This document shows, in pieces, positions 8,111 through 16,476 of a stretch of 64,000 bases of DNA. The notes below the pieces were generated by a model. It saw only the letters and a list, made by a program, of their open reading frames with translations, was not told the DNA's origin and made no database searches. Source of the stretch: Caproiciproducens sp. CPB-2 (GTDB lineage Bacteria; Bacillota; Clostridia; Oscillospirales; Acutalibacteraceae); the NCBI RefSeq assembly GCF_036287215.1, contig NZ_CP142860.1:930001-994000 (forward strand), read 5' to 3'. The position numbers and the translations under genes are program-made. Position 1 is the first letter of the stretch, and each line of letters starts with the position of its first letter.

Positions 8111-9304
8111 ATGAAATTATTTCTGAATATAAAAGAAAATAGTAAGAAATGTGAGATAGAAGCCGTCGTTGTCACGATGGTTCTGCTAATGACGATCCTA
8201 ATCGGAGCAATGTACCTGATCTTTGCACCGAAACAGGACTTTTCAGAGGATGAAAACCGTGTGCTGGAGTCAGCCCCGAAAGTGACGCTGGCTTCCCTTG
8301 CGAACGGTTCCTTTATGGATTCCATAGAGAGCTACGTCGGCGACCATTTTATGTTTCGCAAGGCGTCGATTGCGCTCAATACCCGTATACAGCTGACGAT
8401 GGGGAAGCGGGATCTCGGCTCCAACTACGGCCGGACCCCTGCGGAAGGCGGCGTGTATTTCGGAAAAGACGGCCATCTTTATGAAGTGCTTTTGCCAAAC
8501 CACACCGATACTTTTACACGCAATGTGGCGGCGATCCGTCTCTTCGCGAAAAAAACGGGCCTCCCGTTCTATTTTATGCCCGTGCCTTCCGGTGCGCAGG
8601 AGCAGCAGGACAGGCTTCCTTTTTCCGCGCCAAGCCACGACCAGCGTGAGGAATTCAACGCCATTCAGGCCGGTGCGGGGGAGAATACAAAGGTGATCGA
8701 TCTTTTTGATACGCTGAGCGACCGGACAGGGAACGATTACTATTATAAGACAGATCATCATTGGAACACTTTCGGCGCCTATAAGGGCTACGAGGCGCTT
8801 GTAAAGGCTATGGATATCCGGCCGACTCCGCAGGAAGATTTTGATTTTGAAGCGGTTTCGGACTCCTTTCTGGGAACACTGTATTCCAAAGCGATTTTGA
8901 CCACACAGGCGCCCGACGTGCTGTATCTGCCGTTATATAAAAAGACGGCTGTACTGACACAGCAGACCGGAAAGCAGCAAAGGGACAGCCTTTACTGGAA
9001 AGAATACCTGGAAAAGAAAGATAAATACTCCGTATTTCTCGGCGGAAACCACAGTGTTGACGTCGTAAAGAGCTCCACGGTAAGCAATGGCAGGAAGCTG
9101 CTGATGATCAAGGATTCTTATGCAAACAGCATGGTGCCCTTTTTGGCGACAAATTTTCAGGAAATTCATATTATCGATCCAAGATATTACAATCAGGATA
9201 TTTATGACTATATTCAACAAAATGCAATCACTGATACGGCTGCGGTCTACAGTATTAAGCAGCTTTGTGATGTATTAGTGGCGAATAAGTTGAGCCCACG
9301 GTAA
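8111..9304 (+). CDS. DHHW family protein (AlgJ/AlgX-like, SGNH fold)
   Basis: A 397-residue protein with one N-terminal membrane segment (about residues 20-40) and an extracytoplasmic domain. It has the family signature TDHHWNTFGAY (D215-H216-H217-W218) and the block MIKDSYANSM, which holds the putative nucleophilic serine of this SGNH-like fold. AlgJ and AlgX complete O-acetylation of alginate with the MBOAT protein AlgI; the same division of labour is inferred here from the adjacent MBOAT gene 92 bp upstream. The glycan acceptor is unknown. Confidence 0.85.
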   Translation: MKLFLNIKENSKKCEIEAVVVTMVLLMTILIGAMYLIFAPKQDFSEDENRVLESAPKVTLASLANGSFMDSIESYVGDHFMFRKASIALNTRIQLTMGKRDLGSNYGRTPAEGGVYFGKDGHLYEVLLPNHTDTFTRNVAAIRLFAKKTGLPFYFMPVPSGAQEQQDRLPFSAPSHDQREEFNAIQAGAGENTKVIDLFDTLSDRTGNDYYYKTDHHWNTFGAYKGYEALVKAMDIRPTPQEDFDFEAVSDSFLGTLYSKAILTTQAPDVLYLPLYKKTAVLTQQTGKQQRDSLYWKEYLEKKDKYSVFLGGNHSVDVVKSSTVSNGRKLLMIKDSYANSMVPFLATNFQEIHIIDPRYYNQDIYDYIQQNAITDTAAVYSIKQLCDVLVANKLSPR

Positions 9305-9313
9305 AAACAGTGA

Positions 9314-9341
9314 TTGACAAATCACGAAAAATTGATACAAT
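9314..9341 (+). promoter_or_regulatory. Sigma-A promoter of ptsHI
   Basis: TTGACA at 9314-9319 and TACAAT at 9336-9341, 16 bp apart, just after the DHHW gene and 80 bp before the ptsH start. Confidence 0.75.
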
Positions 9342-9420
9342 ATTTTTAGTCATATTTACAAAATAGAAAATCTGATTATTAGGAATATTAAAAATAAATT
9401 TTAAGAAAGGTTTGGTTAGT

Positions 9421-9678
9421 GTGCAGGCGTTCCAACATATTGTAAAGGATGAGGTGGGGCTTCATGCAAGACCGGCGGGGCTCCTTGTGAAATTGGCGTC
9501 TTCCTGTTCATCGGACATCAGCATTACGTTTCATTCCAAGAAAGTAAGCGCAAAGAAATTATTTGCCGTCATGGGCCTTTGCGTAAAGAAGGACGATGAA
9601 ATCACCGTTACGGTTGAGGGTGAAAATGAGGAGGCGGACTGCCTGAAAATCAAAGAATTCTGTGAACAAAATCTGTAA
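9421..9678 (+). CDS. ptsH: Phosphocarrier protein HPr
   Basis: An 85-residue protein that relays phosphate from enzyme I to sugar-specific EIIA proteins. The GTG at 9421 lies 10 bp after AAGAAAGG, whereas the in-frame TTG at 9412 abuts it; the GTG start also puts the active histidine at the canonical His15 (GLHARPA). Position 46, normally the serine phosphorylated by HPr kinase in Firmicutes, is Lys in VSAKKLFAVMGL. Enzyme I follows 13 bp downstream, so this is the general HPr of the locus or a Crh-like variant that kept His15. Family assignment is firm; loss of serine regulation is inferred. Confidence 0.93.
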   Translation: MQAFQHIVKDEVGLHARPAGLLVKLASSCSSDISITFHSKKVSAKKLFAVMGLCVKKDDEITVTVEGENEEADCLKIKEFCEQNL

Positions 9679-9691
9679 GGCTGGTGGTAAG

Positions 9692-11320
9692 ATGAAAAAA
9701 ATACACGGAGTCGCTGCATCAAAGGGTTACGCAATTGGAAAACTGACCCTTTGTGTCAATATTGACGATCATATTCAAAAAAAGAGCATTACGGACGTTT
9801 CTGCGGAACTGTCCCGGCTTGACTCTGCCAAAGACGCGGCGGTAGAGGCACTCAACGCAATCTACAAGAAAGCGCTCAAGCGTGTTGGAGAAGCAAATTC
9901 CATGATTTTTCAGATACATATCATGATGCTTCAGGACGAGGACTATTTCAACACGATTCAGGACGCGATCAAGAATGACAAAGTGAACGCCGAATACGCC
10001 GTATGGCAGGCGGGCAGGCAATTTTCCGAGATGTTCGCGCAGATGGACGACGAATATATGCGCGGCCGCGCGGCGGACGTTGTCGATATCTCCAAGAGGC
10101 TGATCCGCAATCTTGACGAGACCCTTGCCAATGGACTGGACTGCCTGACCGACCGGTCGATTGTCGGCGCGGTTGACCTGATGCCCAGCGAGACCGTACA
10201 GATGGATAAGGACCTGGTCCTTGCCTTTGTCACGCGCGAAGGCTCCAAAAGCTCCCATTCGGCCATTCTGGCCAGGACGATGGGAATTCCCGCCGTGGTT
10301 GGGCTTGCGGGCGGATACGGCGAGCTGACGGACGGAGCCTCCATTATTGTAGACGGCGCCGCGGGAGACGTTATCCTTGAGCCGGATGAGCAGATGCTTG
10401 AGGAGTACCGGAAGAAGCAGCAGGAGTTTGAAAATTATCAGCATGAGTTAAATCTGCTGAAAGGAACCAAAGCCGTTACAAAGAACGGAACGGTCATTGA
10501 AATCAACGCGAACATCGGCCATCCGGAAGATGTCTCCATGGTATTGGAAAACGATGCGGACGGCATCGGCCTTTTCCGCAGTGAATTCCTGTATATGGAA
10601 AGCAAGAACTTCCCCAGCGAGGAAGATCAGTTCAAGGCCTATAAAAGGGTGCTGGAAAAAATGGGCGGAAAGCGCGTGATTATCCGTACGCTGGATTTGG
10701 GCGCGGATAAACAGGTGCCTTATCTTGACATCCCGCACGAGGAAAACCCTGCGATGGGCTACCGCGCGATCCGTATCTGCCTGGATCGTCAGGAGCTTTT
10801 CGTTACCCAGCTCAGAGCGCTGATCCGGGCTTCCGCTTTTGGAAAGCTGGCCATTATGTTCCCGATGATTATTTCGGTTGACGAGGTAAAACAGATCAAG
10901 AAAATTGTGGAGAAGGTCAAAAAGGATCTGACCGCGGAGAAGATCGCGTTCGCTCCGGATATTGAGATGGGAATTATGATCGAAACGCCTGCTTCGGTCA
11001 TGCTGAGCGATCTGCTTGCGAAGGAAGTCGATTTCTTCAGCATCGGCACCAACGACCTGACGCAGTACACGCTGGCCGTCGACCGTATGAACCATACCAT
11101 TTCCAAGATGTTTGATTCGCGCCATCCCGCAGTGCTGCGCATGATTGAGAAGACGGCGGAGAGCGCAAAGAATGCCGGTATCTGGGTGGGCATCTGCGGG
11201 GAATCCGCCGCGGATACTACGCTGACGGAATTCTACGTCAAAATCGGAATCAGCGAGCTTTCAGTTACTCCGTCCGCAGTGCTTGAGCTGCGCAAGGCGG
11301 TCCAGCAAGTCGAGTTATAA
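9692..11320 (+). CDS. ptsI: PTS enzyme I, phosphoenolpyruvate-protein phosphotransferase
   Basis: A 542-residue cytoplasmic enzyme that takes phosphate from PEP and passes it to HPr. The ATG at 9692 after GGTGG is preferred; an earlier GTG would overlap ptsH. The phosphohistidine lies in SKSSHSAILARTMG and falls at His189, and the PEP-site cysteine in GICGES falls at Cys502, both at the E. coli numbering. The N-terminal HPr-binding helices, swivelling phosphohistidine domain and C-terminal TIM barrel are all present. It is co-transcribed with ptsH and ends before a strong terminator. It should serve the EIIA/EIIBC system at 30.5-32.6 kb. Confidence 0.97.
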   Translation: MKKIHGVAASKGYAIGKLTLCVNIDDHIQKKSITDVSAELSRLDSAKDAAVEALNAIYKKALKRVGEANSMIFQIHIMMLQDEDYFNTIQDAIKNDKVNAEYAVWQAGRQFSEMFAQMDDEYMRGRAADVVDISKRLIRNLDETLANGLDCLTDRSIVGAVDLMPSETVQMDKDLVLAFVTREGSKSSHSAILARTMGIPAVVGLAGGYGELTDGASIIVDGAAGDVILEPDEQMLEEYRKKQQEFENYQHELNLLKGTKAVTKNGTVIEINANIGHPEDVSMVLENDADGIGLFRSEFLYMESKNFPSEEDQFKAYKRVLEKMGGKRVIIRTLDLGADKQVPYLDIPHEENPAMGYRAIRICLDRQELFVTQLRALIRASAFGKLAIMFPMIISVDEVKQIKKIVEKVKKDLTAEKIAFAPDIEMGIMIETPASVMLSDLLAKEVDFFSIGTNDLTQYTLAVDRMNHTISKMFDSRHPAVLRMIEKTAESAKNAGIWVGICGESAADTTLTEFYVKIGISELSVTPSAVLELRKAVQQVEL

Positions 11321-11334
11321 GATCAAATAAAAGA

Positions 11335-11370
11335 ACAGCCTTCCGTTCAGCTTGAACGGAAGGCTGTTTT
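11335..11370. terminator. Bidirectional terminator between ptsI and the metal ATPase
   Basis: A perfect 15-bp stem (ACAGCCTTCCGTTCA at 11335-11349 with its complement at 11353-11367) and a 3-nt loop, with T-rich sequence after it. It sits between convergent genes. Confidence 0.85.
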
Positions 11371-11398
11371 GTCATTTTGACAATAGGAAGTTGTACAA

Positions 11399-13417
11399 TT
11401 AACGGAATTTCAAAATCCTTGTCGCGTTGATAACGGAAATGATGCAGACGCCCATGTCCGCGAATACGGCCATCCACATGGAGGAGTAGCCGAGAGCGGC
11501 GAGGACAAGCACCAGTGCTTTGCAGGCAAGCGCAAAGGCAATATTGAAGCGGATGATCCCCATCGCGCGGCGCGCGATCCGGATGGCGGGCGCCAGTTTG
11601 GAGGGTTTATCCAGCGTAAGTACAACGTCGGAGGCTTCGATCGCCGCGTCGGTGCCAAGCCCCATGGCGACCCCGCAGTCGGACGCGGCCAGTACCGGGG
11701 CGTCGTTGATGCCGTCGCCGACGAAGATGGTCTTTCCGGTCTCTGTGCGGATGCTTTCCATAATGGATACTTTATTTTCCGGAAGCAGTCCGGCGTGGTA
11801 CTCCGTAATTCCGCAATCCCCCGCGGCCGCGGCCGCGGAGCTTTCGTTGTCCCCGGTCAGCATGACGATCCGCTTCAGGCCGATTTTTTTCAGCAGCCCG
11901 ATTCCCTCTGCGGAATCGGGTTTCACGGTGTCGCTCAGCTCTATGCTGCCTTCTACGACGCCGTCAACCGCAATAAAAATGGAGGCGGGGGAGAAGTTTT
12001 CCATATTCAGTCCATTCTCTTCCAAAAGATTTCTGCGGCCGCAGATAACTTTTTTACCGTCCATCACCGCGATAACGCCGTTGCCGGGAATTTCTTCAGC
12101 CTGCTCGGCGGGCAGAAGCTCCGCGCCGGCAGCAGCCTTTATCACCGCTTTCGCGGCGGGGTGGGAGCTGTACTGCTCAGCGGAGGCCGCGATCCGCAGA
12201 AGTTCGGCTTTGTCCAGACTGCCCAGAGCGTTCACCTTGCTCAGCTTCAGTTCGCCGCTGGTCAGAGTTCCTGTTTTATCGAATACAACCGCGTCGGCCA
12301 GTGCAAGAGCCTCTAAAAACCTGCCGCCTTTGATTAAGACGCCGTTTTTGCTTTCGGCGCCGATCCCGGCGTAGAACCCGAGCGGAACCGAGATGACCAG
12401 CGCGCATGGGCAGGAGGCTACCAGAAAGACCAGCGCGCGGTAAAGCCAGACACGAAACTCTCCCAGTCCAAACAGAGGGGGAAGAACCATCAGCAGGACG
12501 GCCAGCACCATCACCAGCGGGGTGTAGATTTCCGCAAAGCGGGTGATCAGCTTTTCCGCCCTGCCCTTTCGTGCGGCGGCGGATTCCACCATGGCAATGA
12601 TCCGGGAGGCGGCGGAATTCTGAAGGTCGTGCGTTACTTCAACTGTCAGGGGGCCCTGTTCGTTCATCATGCCCGACAGGACCTCGGAACCGGCGGAGGC
12701 GTCGATAGGAATACTCTCTCCCGTCAGCGCGGAAGCGTTCAGTGTGGAGGTCCCCGAAAGGACGGTGCCGTCCAGCGGGACCCGCTCGAAGGGATAGACC
12801 GCGATGGTGTCCCCGACCTGCACCTCCTGCGCGGGAACAATCGCTTCTTTTCCGTCCCGGATTCTCCGCGCAGTATCCGCACGGATTTCTGCGAGTTTGC
12901 CGATGCTTTCGCGGGAATTATCGATCGCCTTGTCTTCAATCATTTCTCCCAGCTGATACAGGATGGCGACCATTGCCGCCTCCAGGTACTGCCCGAGGCA
13001 GAAGGCGGCGATCACCGCGACCGCCATCAGCGTGGTTTCATCCATTCTGAGCTTCAAAAGGGAACGCCAGCCGCTTCTGAATACGCGCCAGCCGGATAAA
13101 ACAACTGACAGACCGAACAGGATTCCCTGGATCAGCGGCGGAGCCTGAAAAATATGTTCCGAAAGAAAGCCCGCCGCAAAGAACAGCAGAGAAGATATGA
13201 TTTCTATTTTAAATCGGTTCGAGTTTTCTTCTTCTTCGTTTTCTTCTCTTTCACAGTGGCTGCATCCGCATCCGCAGGAGGCTAAAGGAGGCTGGGCTTT
13301 TTGATCGCCGTGGCTGTCATGGTCGTGTTCCTGCTCATGACACTCCTCGTGTTCATGGTGTTCGTGTGCACAGCAGGAGCACAGGGGCTCCCGTTGTTCA
13401 TTCTCGTATTCATGCAT
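11399..13417 (-). CDS. cadA: Cd/Zn/Pb-exporting P1B-type ATPase
   Basis: A 672-residue membrane pump. It has the transmembrane metal motif SCPCALV, the phosphorylation site DKTGT, the HP dipeptide (SSHPAAK) and the hinge GDGINDAP, placing it in the P1B-2 (ZntA/CadA) group that expels Zn, Cd and Pb. There is no N-terminal ferredoxin-like metal-binding domain. Instead the first 60-70 residues are crowded with His, Cys, Asp and Glu (HEHHEHEECHEQEHDHD; CGCGCSHC), probably a flexible metal-binding tail. The start overlaps the end of the CadC gene by 8 bp, so both are made from one repressed transcript. Confidence 0.93.
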   Translation of the reverse strand: MHEYENEQREPLCSCCAHEHHEHEECHEQEHDHDSHGDQKAQPPLASCGCGCSHCEREENEEEENSNRFKIEIISSLLFFAAGFLSEHIFQAPPLIQGILFGLSVVLSGWRVFRSGWRSLLKLRMDETTLMAVAVIAAFCLGQYLEAAMVAILYQLGEMIEDKAIDNSRESIGKLAEIRADTARRIRDGKEAIVPAQEVQVGDTIAVYPFERVPLDGTVLSGTSTLNASALTGESIPIDASAGSEVLSGMMNEQGPLTVEVTHDLQNSAASRIIAMVESAAARKGRAEKLITRFAEIYTPLVMVLAVLLMVLPPLFGLGEFRVWLYRALVFLVASCPCALVISVPLGFYAGIGAESKNGVLIKGGRFLEALALADAVVFDKTGTLTSGELKLSKVNALGSLDKAELLRIAASAEQYSSHPAAKAVIKAAAGAELLPAEQAEEIPGNGVIAVMDGKKVICGRRNLLEENGLNMENFSPASIFIAVDGVVEGSIELSDTVKPDSAEGIGLLKKIGLKRIVMLTGDNESSAAAAAGDCGITEYHAGLLPENKVSIMESIRTETGKTIFVGDGINDAPVLAASDCGVAMGLGTDAAIEASDVVLTLDKPSKLAPAIRIARRAMGIIRFNIAFALACKALVLVLAALGYSSMWMAVFADMGVCIISVINATRILKFR

Positions 13418-13781
13418 GCGGGTTTTCCTCCTTTACGTGGTTTAAGCCCTGTTCAAACAGCAGACGGACATGGTCGTCGTCAAGGGAGTAGAAAGAGGAC
13501 TTTCCTTCGCGTCTTACCCGCACAAGGTGGGCATTGCGCAGAAGGCGGAGCTGATGGGAAATGGCGGACTGGCCCATGCCCAATACTTCCGCGATATCGC
13601 AGACACACAGCTCGTTTTCAAACAGCGCGCAGATGATGCGGACTCTGGTGGTATCGCCAAAGACCTTAAACAATTCCGCAAGGGCGAACAGTGTATCCAG
13701 ATCGGGCATGCTGTGGAGTGTATTTTCAACAAGATTGGGGTGAATGCATTTTTCTTCGCATAAGTCGGTTATTTCTTCCAT
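13410..13781 (-). CDS. cadC: ArsR/SmtB family metal-sensing repressor, CadC type
   Basis: A 123-residue winged-helix repressor. The ATG at 13781 is used, because the upstream in-frame GTG lies inside the AGGAGTG ribosome site. It matches CadC closely: Cys8 and Cys12 in the N-terminal arm and the ELCVCD motif (Cys59, Cys61) would form the thiolate Cd/Pb site, and DDDHVRLL...NHVKEE would form the Zn site on the last helix. The recognition helix region is MGQSAISHQLRLL. It heads the operon with the ATPase and should repress it until metal binds. The ArsR-type operator lies 20 bp upstream. Confidence 0.95.
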   Translation of the reverse strand: MEEITDLCEEKCIHPNLVENTLHSMPDLDTLFALAELFKVFGDTTRVRIICALFENELCVCDIAEVLGMGQSAISHQLRLLRNAHLVRVRREGKSSFYSLDDDHVRLLFEQGLNHVKEENPHA

Positions 13782-13794
13782 TATAATCACTCCT

Positions 13795-13816
13795 GTTCAT
13801 ATGAACATATATTCAT
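13795..13816 (-). promoter_or_regulatory. ArsR/CadC-type operator
   Basis: ATGAACATATATTCAT (13801-13816) is a perfect TGAA-N6-TTCA inverted repeat, the consensus site for SmtB/ArsR repressors. It overlaps a second palindrome GTTCATATGAAC (13795-13806) and lies just upstream of cadC. Confidence 0.85.
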
Positions 13817-13829
13817 TTGTTTGTTCTAT

Positions 13830-14225
13830 TATATTCCGATTCAACGGTTTATGCAATAGATTTTTAAAAATAAAAAATATTTGCAAATACCCGCCGGGTT
13901 TCCTGAAATTTCCGGCCTTACGTATTCCTTGTCGGTGGCCTGTTCCGTATATTTTTTACAAACTCCGCTTTCCATGATCTTTTCTACGCTCCGGGGAATC
14001 TATGTACAAAACGCGCATGCAGGCGCAATCTGCCGTATACCGGTCGTTTTGATGCGGTAAGCTCCTGATTTTACGGATAAGGGCCGATCAAGAATAAAAT
14101 TCCAAATTATGGGAGAAGAGAAGCTGTGCCGCAGCGACCGATCCATTTCCACCGGCCTGTTTTTTGAATATCCGGAAAAAAAATATGCAAAAAATCAGAA
14201 TATTTAAGACTATTCCACATAATTA
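13830..14225. other. Gene-free AT-rich stretch
   Basis: About 400 bp between the cadC operator and the opp promoters. Short frames here lack ribosome sites, and I see no RNA gene or clear repeat. Confidence 0.5.
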
Positions 14226-14227
14226 AC

Positions 14228-14256
14228 TTGTATTCTGAATCAAAAATTGATATAAT
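14228..14256 (+). promoter_or_regulatory. Distal opp promoter (P1)
   Basis: TTGTAT at 14228-14233 and a perfect TATAAT at 14251-14256, 17 bp apart. Confidence 0.6.
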
Positions 14257-14275
14257 AACAAAATAAGATATGGCA

Positions 14276-14311
14276 TGTAGGGCACATCCGGACAAGGGTG
14301 TGTCCTACATA
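14276..14311 (+). promoter_or_regulatory. Hairpin between the two opp promoters
   Basis: TGTAGGGCACA and TGTGTCCTACA form an 11-bp inverted repeat with one mismatch and a 12-nt loop. There is no T run, so it is not a clear terminator; it could be an operator or an attenuator acting only on P1 transcripts. Confidence 0.5.
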
Positions 14312-14339
14312 GGCGTATGAAGGTAAATGATAGACTGTG

Positions 14340-14368
14340 TTGAATTAAGGGCATATTTGTGATATAAT
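14340..14368 (+). promoter_or_regulatory. Proximal opp promoter (P2)
   Basis: TTGAAT at 14340-14345 and TATAAT at 14363-14368, 17 bp apart, 100 bp upstream of oppB. Confidence 0.7.
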
Positions 14369-14467
14369 TCCGTATTGTATTCCTTTTAGGATACCCGGTC
14401 ATATTCATTATGATGCATGAAATATGACATTGCCTTCTGCAAACAGGAATTTTAAGGAGTGGCTGTA

Positions 14468-15385
14468 GTGACAAACTATGTGATAAAGCGTATCGCCTAT
14501 GCGCTTTTGACGATTTTTCTGATTTCCGTCATCACCTTTGCATTAATGAACATGATACCCGGGGGCCCGTTTTTAAGTGAGAAAGCGGTTTCGCCGGCGA
14601 CGACACAGGCGATGAAGGTCAAGTACGGACTGGACAAACCACTGTATGTGCAATATGGGAACTATATGAACAATCTGCTGCACGGGGACTTCGGTATTTC
14701 TCTGAAGCAGAAAGGCCGGACGGCTAACGACATTATTTTATCGACTTTTCCCGTTTCCGCCCGGCTTGGCGGAATTTCGATCCTTGTCGCGCTGTTTTTA
14801 GGGCTTGTCATGGGTTCCGTGGCCGCTCTGAACAGGGGCAAATGGGCTGACAGCCTTCTGATGGTTATTTCAACGCTCGGTATCGCGGTGCCCTCCTTTG
14901 TGGTTGCCACGTTTCTGATGATGACCTTCGGCGTAAACCTGCATTGGCTGCCGACCATGGGGCTGAAAACTCCTCTGCATTATATTCTGCCGGTCACCAC
15001 GCTGGCGTTTTATCCCATGGCGTATATTACGCGCCTGATGCGTTCCAGTATGCTGGACGCGCTCAATCAGGACTACATACGCACGGCGAAGGCGAAAGGC
15101 GTAAGCAAATTCTCCATGCTGTTCAAGCATGCTCTGAGAAACGCGATTATCCCGATTATCACTTATGTGGGTCCGCTGCTTGCCTATACTGTTTCGGGCA
15201 GCTTTGTTGTTGAAAAAATCTTCAATATTCCCGGCCTTGGCCGCGAATTTATCAACTGCATCAGCGGGCGCGACTACCCCATGGTTATGAGTACGACTAT
15301 TTTTCTTGCGGTGCTGCTGGTTTTAATGAATGTCGTCGTAGACATTTGTTACAAACTGGTCGATCCCAGAATTAAGTTAAAGTAA
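14468..15385 (+). CDS. oppB: Oligopeptide ABC transporter permease OppB/DppB
   Basis: A 305-residue inner-membrane permease with about six transmembrane helices. The GTG at 14468 sits 8 bp after AAGGAG; an earlier GTG is inside the ribosome site. It has the BPD_transp_1 architecture, starting YVIKRIAYALLTIFLIS, with the EAA-like coupling motif around the DYIRTAKAKGVSK stretch that docks on the ATPases. It is the first gene of oppBCDFA and forms the pore with OppC for import of short peptides. Confidence 0.95.
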   Translation: MTNYVIKRIAYALLTIFLISVITFALMNMIPGGPFLSEKAVSPATTQAMKVKYGLDKPLYVQYGNYMNNLLHGDFGISLKQKGRTANDIILSTFPVSARLGGISILVALFLGLVMGSVAALNRGKWADSLLMVISTLGIAVPSFVVATFLMMTFGVNLHWLPTMGLKTPLHYILPVTTLAFYPMAYITRLMRSSMLDALNQDYIRTAKAKGVSKFSMLFKHALRNAIIPIITYVGPLLAYTVSGSFVVEKIFNIPGLGREFINCISGRDYPMVMSTTIFLAVLLVLMNVVVDICYKLVDPRIKLK

Positions 15386-15406
15386 GAAAGGCGGGAAAGC
15401 ACAGCA

Positions 15407-16465
15407 ATGGAAGAAATAAAAATGAAGAAGAATCCTTTCAGCTTGCAGCTCAATGCGGAAGATTTTCTGCCTGCCAGCTCTGAAGAGAAAGCGCAGCTCG
15501 ATGTCATGCGCGAAAGCACAACTTACTGGAAAGACGCGATACAGCGCTTTCGTAAAAATAAAGTGGCCATGGCCGCAATGGTTGTTATTTTGATCGTTCT
15601 GGTCTTTGCGTTTATTGTTCCTAATTTTTACCCGTATCAGTATGACCAGCAGATCCGCGGGAGCGAAGATTTGACGCCGATGCAGTATTCCCAGAGCGAG
15701 ATCCAGAGAATGGACGCCGGCGAAAAAGTATTCCCCCACATTTTCGGCACCGATAAATTCGGCCGTGATCTGGGAATCCGCGTAATGGTCGGCGCCAGAA
15801 TCTCTCTTCTGGTCGGCTTGATTGCCAGCGCGCTGGTCCTTTTGATCGGCAGCATCTACGGCGCGGTCGCCGGATTCTTCGGCGGCAAGGTCGATTTAAT
15901 TATGATGAGAATTGTGGATATTATATATTCGATACCGGATATTCTGATTATCATTCTGCTTCAGGTTTCGCTGAAAGAGCCGCTGAATATGCTGTTTGCA
16001 ACCAATCCCGCTTTCGCGGGCCTGCAGAAAGTCGGCGTCGGGCTGATCAGTATTTTTATTACCTTCAGCCTGCTGTACTGGGTCGGCATGGCCCGTATCG
16101 TGCGCGGACAGGTCATGTCGCTGAAGGAACAGGAATTTGTTACGGCGGCCAAGGCGCTGGGCGCCTCAAACGGAAGAATTATCCGCAGGCACCTGATCCC
16201 CAACTGTATCGGTACTTTGATCGTTACGACGACCCTCCAGATCCCTTCCGCGATTTTCACGGAAGCGTTCCTGAGCTTTTTGGGACTGGGTGTTGCCGCG
16301 CCGATGGCGAGTCTTGGTTCGCTGGCTTCATCCGCCATTGACGGAATCACGTCTTATGCCTATCGTCTGATCGTCCCGGCAGTTGCAATCAGTTTGATTA
16401 TTCTGTCCTTCAATCTCTTCGGTGACGGCCTGAGAGATGCGTTTGATCCGAAGCTTAAGAGATAG
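15407..16465 (+). CDS. oppC: Oligopeptide ABC transporter permease OppC/DppC
   Basis: A 352-residue permease with a cytoplasmic N-terminal extension typical of OppC (YWKDAIQRFRKNKVAMAAM before the first helix) and about six membrane segments. The coupling loop reads QEFVTAAKALGASNGRI. It starts 21 bp after oppB and pairs with it. The protein is slightly longer than the common 300-residue form because of a periplasm-side loop with acidic residues (about residues 75-110). Confidence 0.95.
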   Translation: MEEIKMKKNPFSLQLNAEDFLPASSEEKAQLDVMRESTTYWKDAIQRFRKNKVAMAAMVVILIVLVFAFIVPNFYPYQYDQQIRGSEDLTPMQYSQSEIQRMDAGEKVFPHIFGTDKFGRDLGIRVMVGARISLLVGLIASALVLLIGSIYGAVAGFFGGKVDLIMMRIVDIIYSIPDILIIILLQVSLKEPLNMLFATNPAFAGLQKVGVGLISIFITFSLLYWVGMARIVRGQVMSLKEQEFVTAAKALGASNGRIIRRHLIPNCIGTLIVTTTLQIPSAIFTEAFLSFLGLGVAAPMASLGSLASSAIDGITSYAYRLIVPAVAISLIILSFNLFGDGLRDAFDPKLKR

Positions 16466-16476
16466 GAGATTTGAAA

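Noticed and set aside
13830..14225. A small gene in the gap before opp
   Set aside because: Short frames have no ribosome site and resemble nothing I know.
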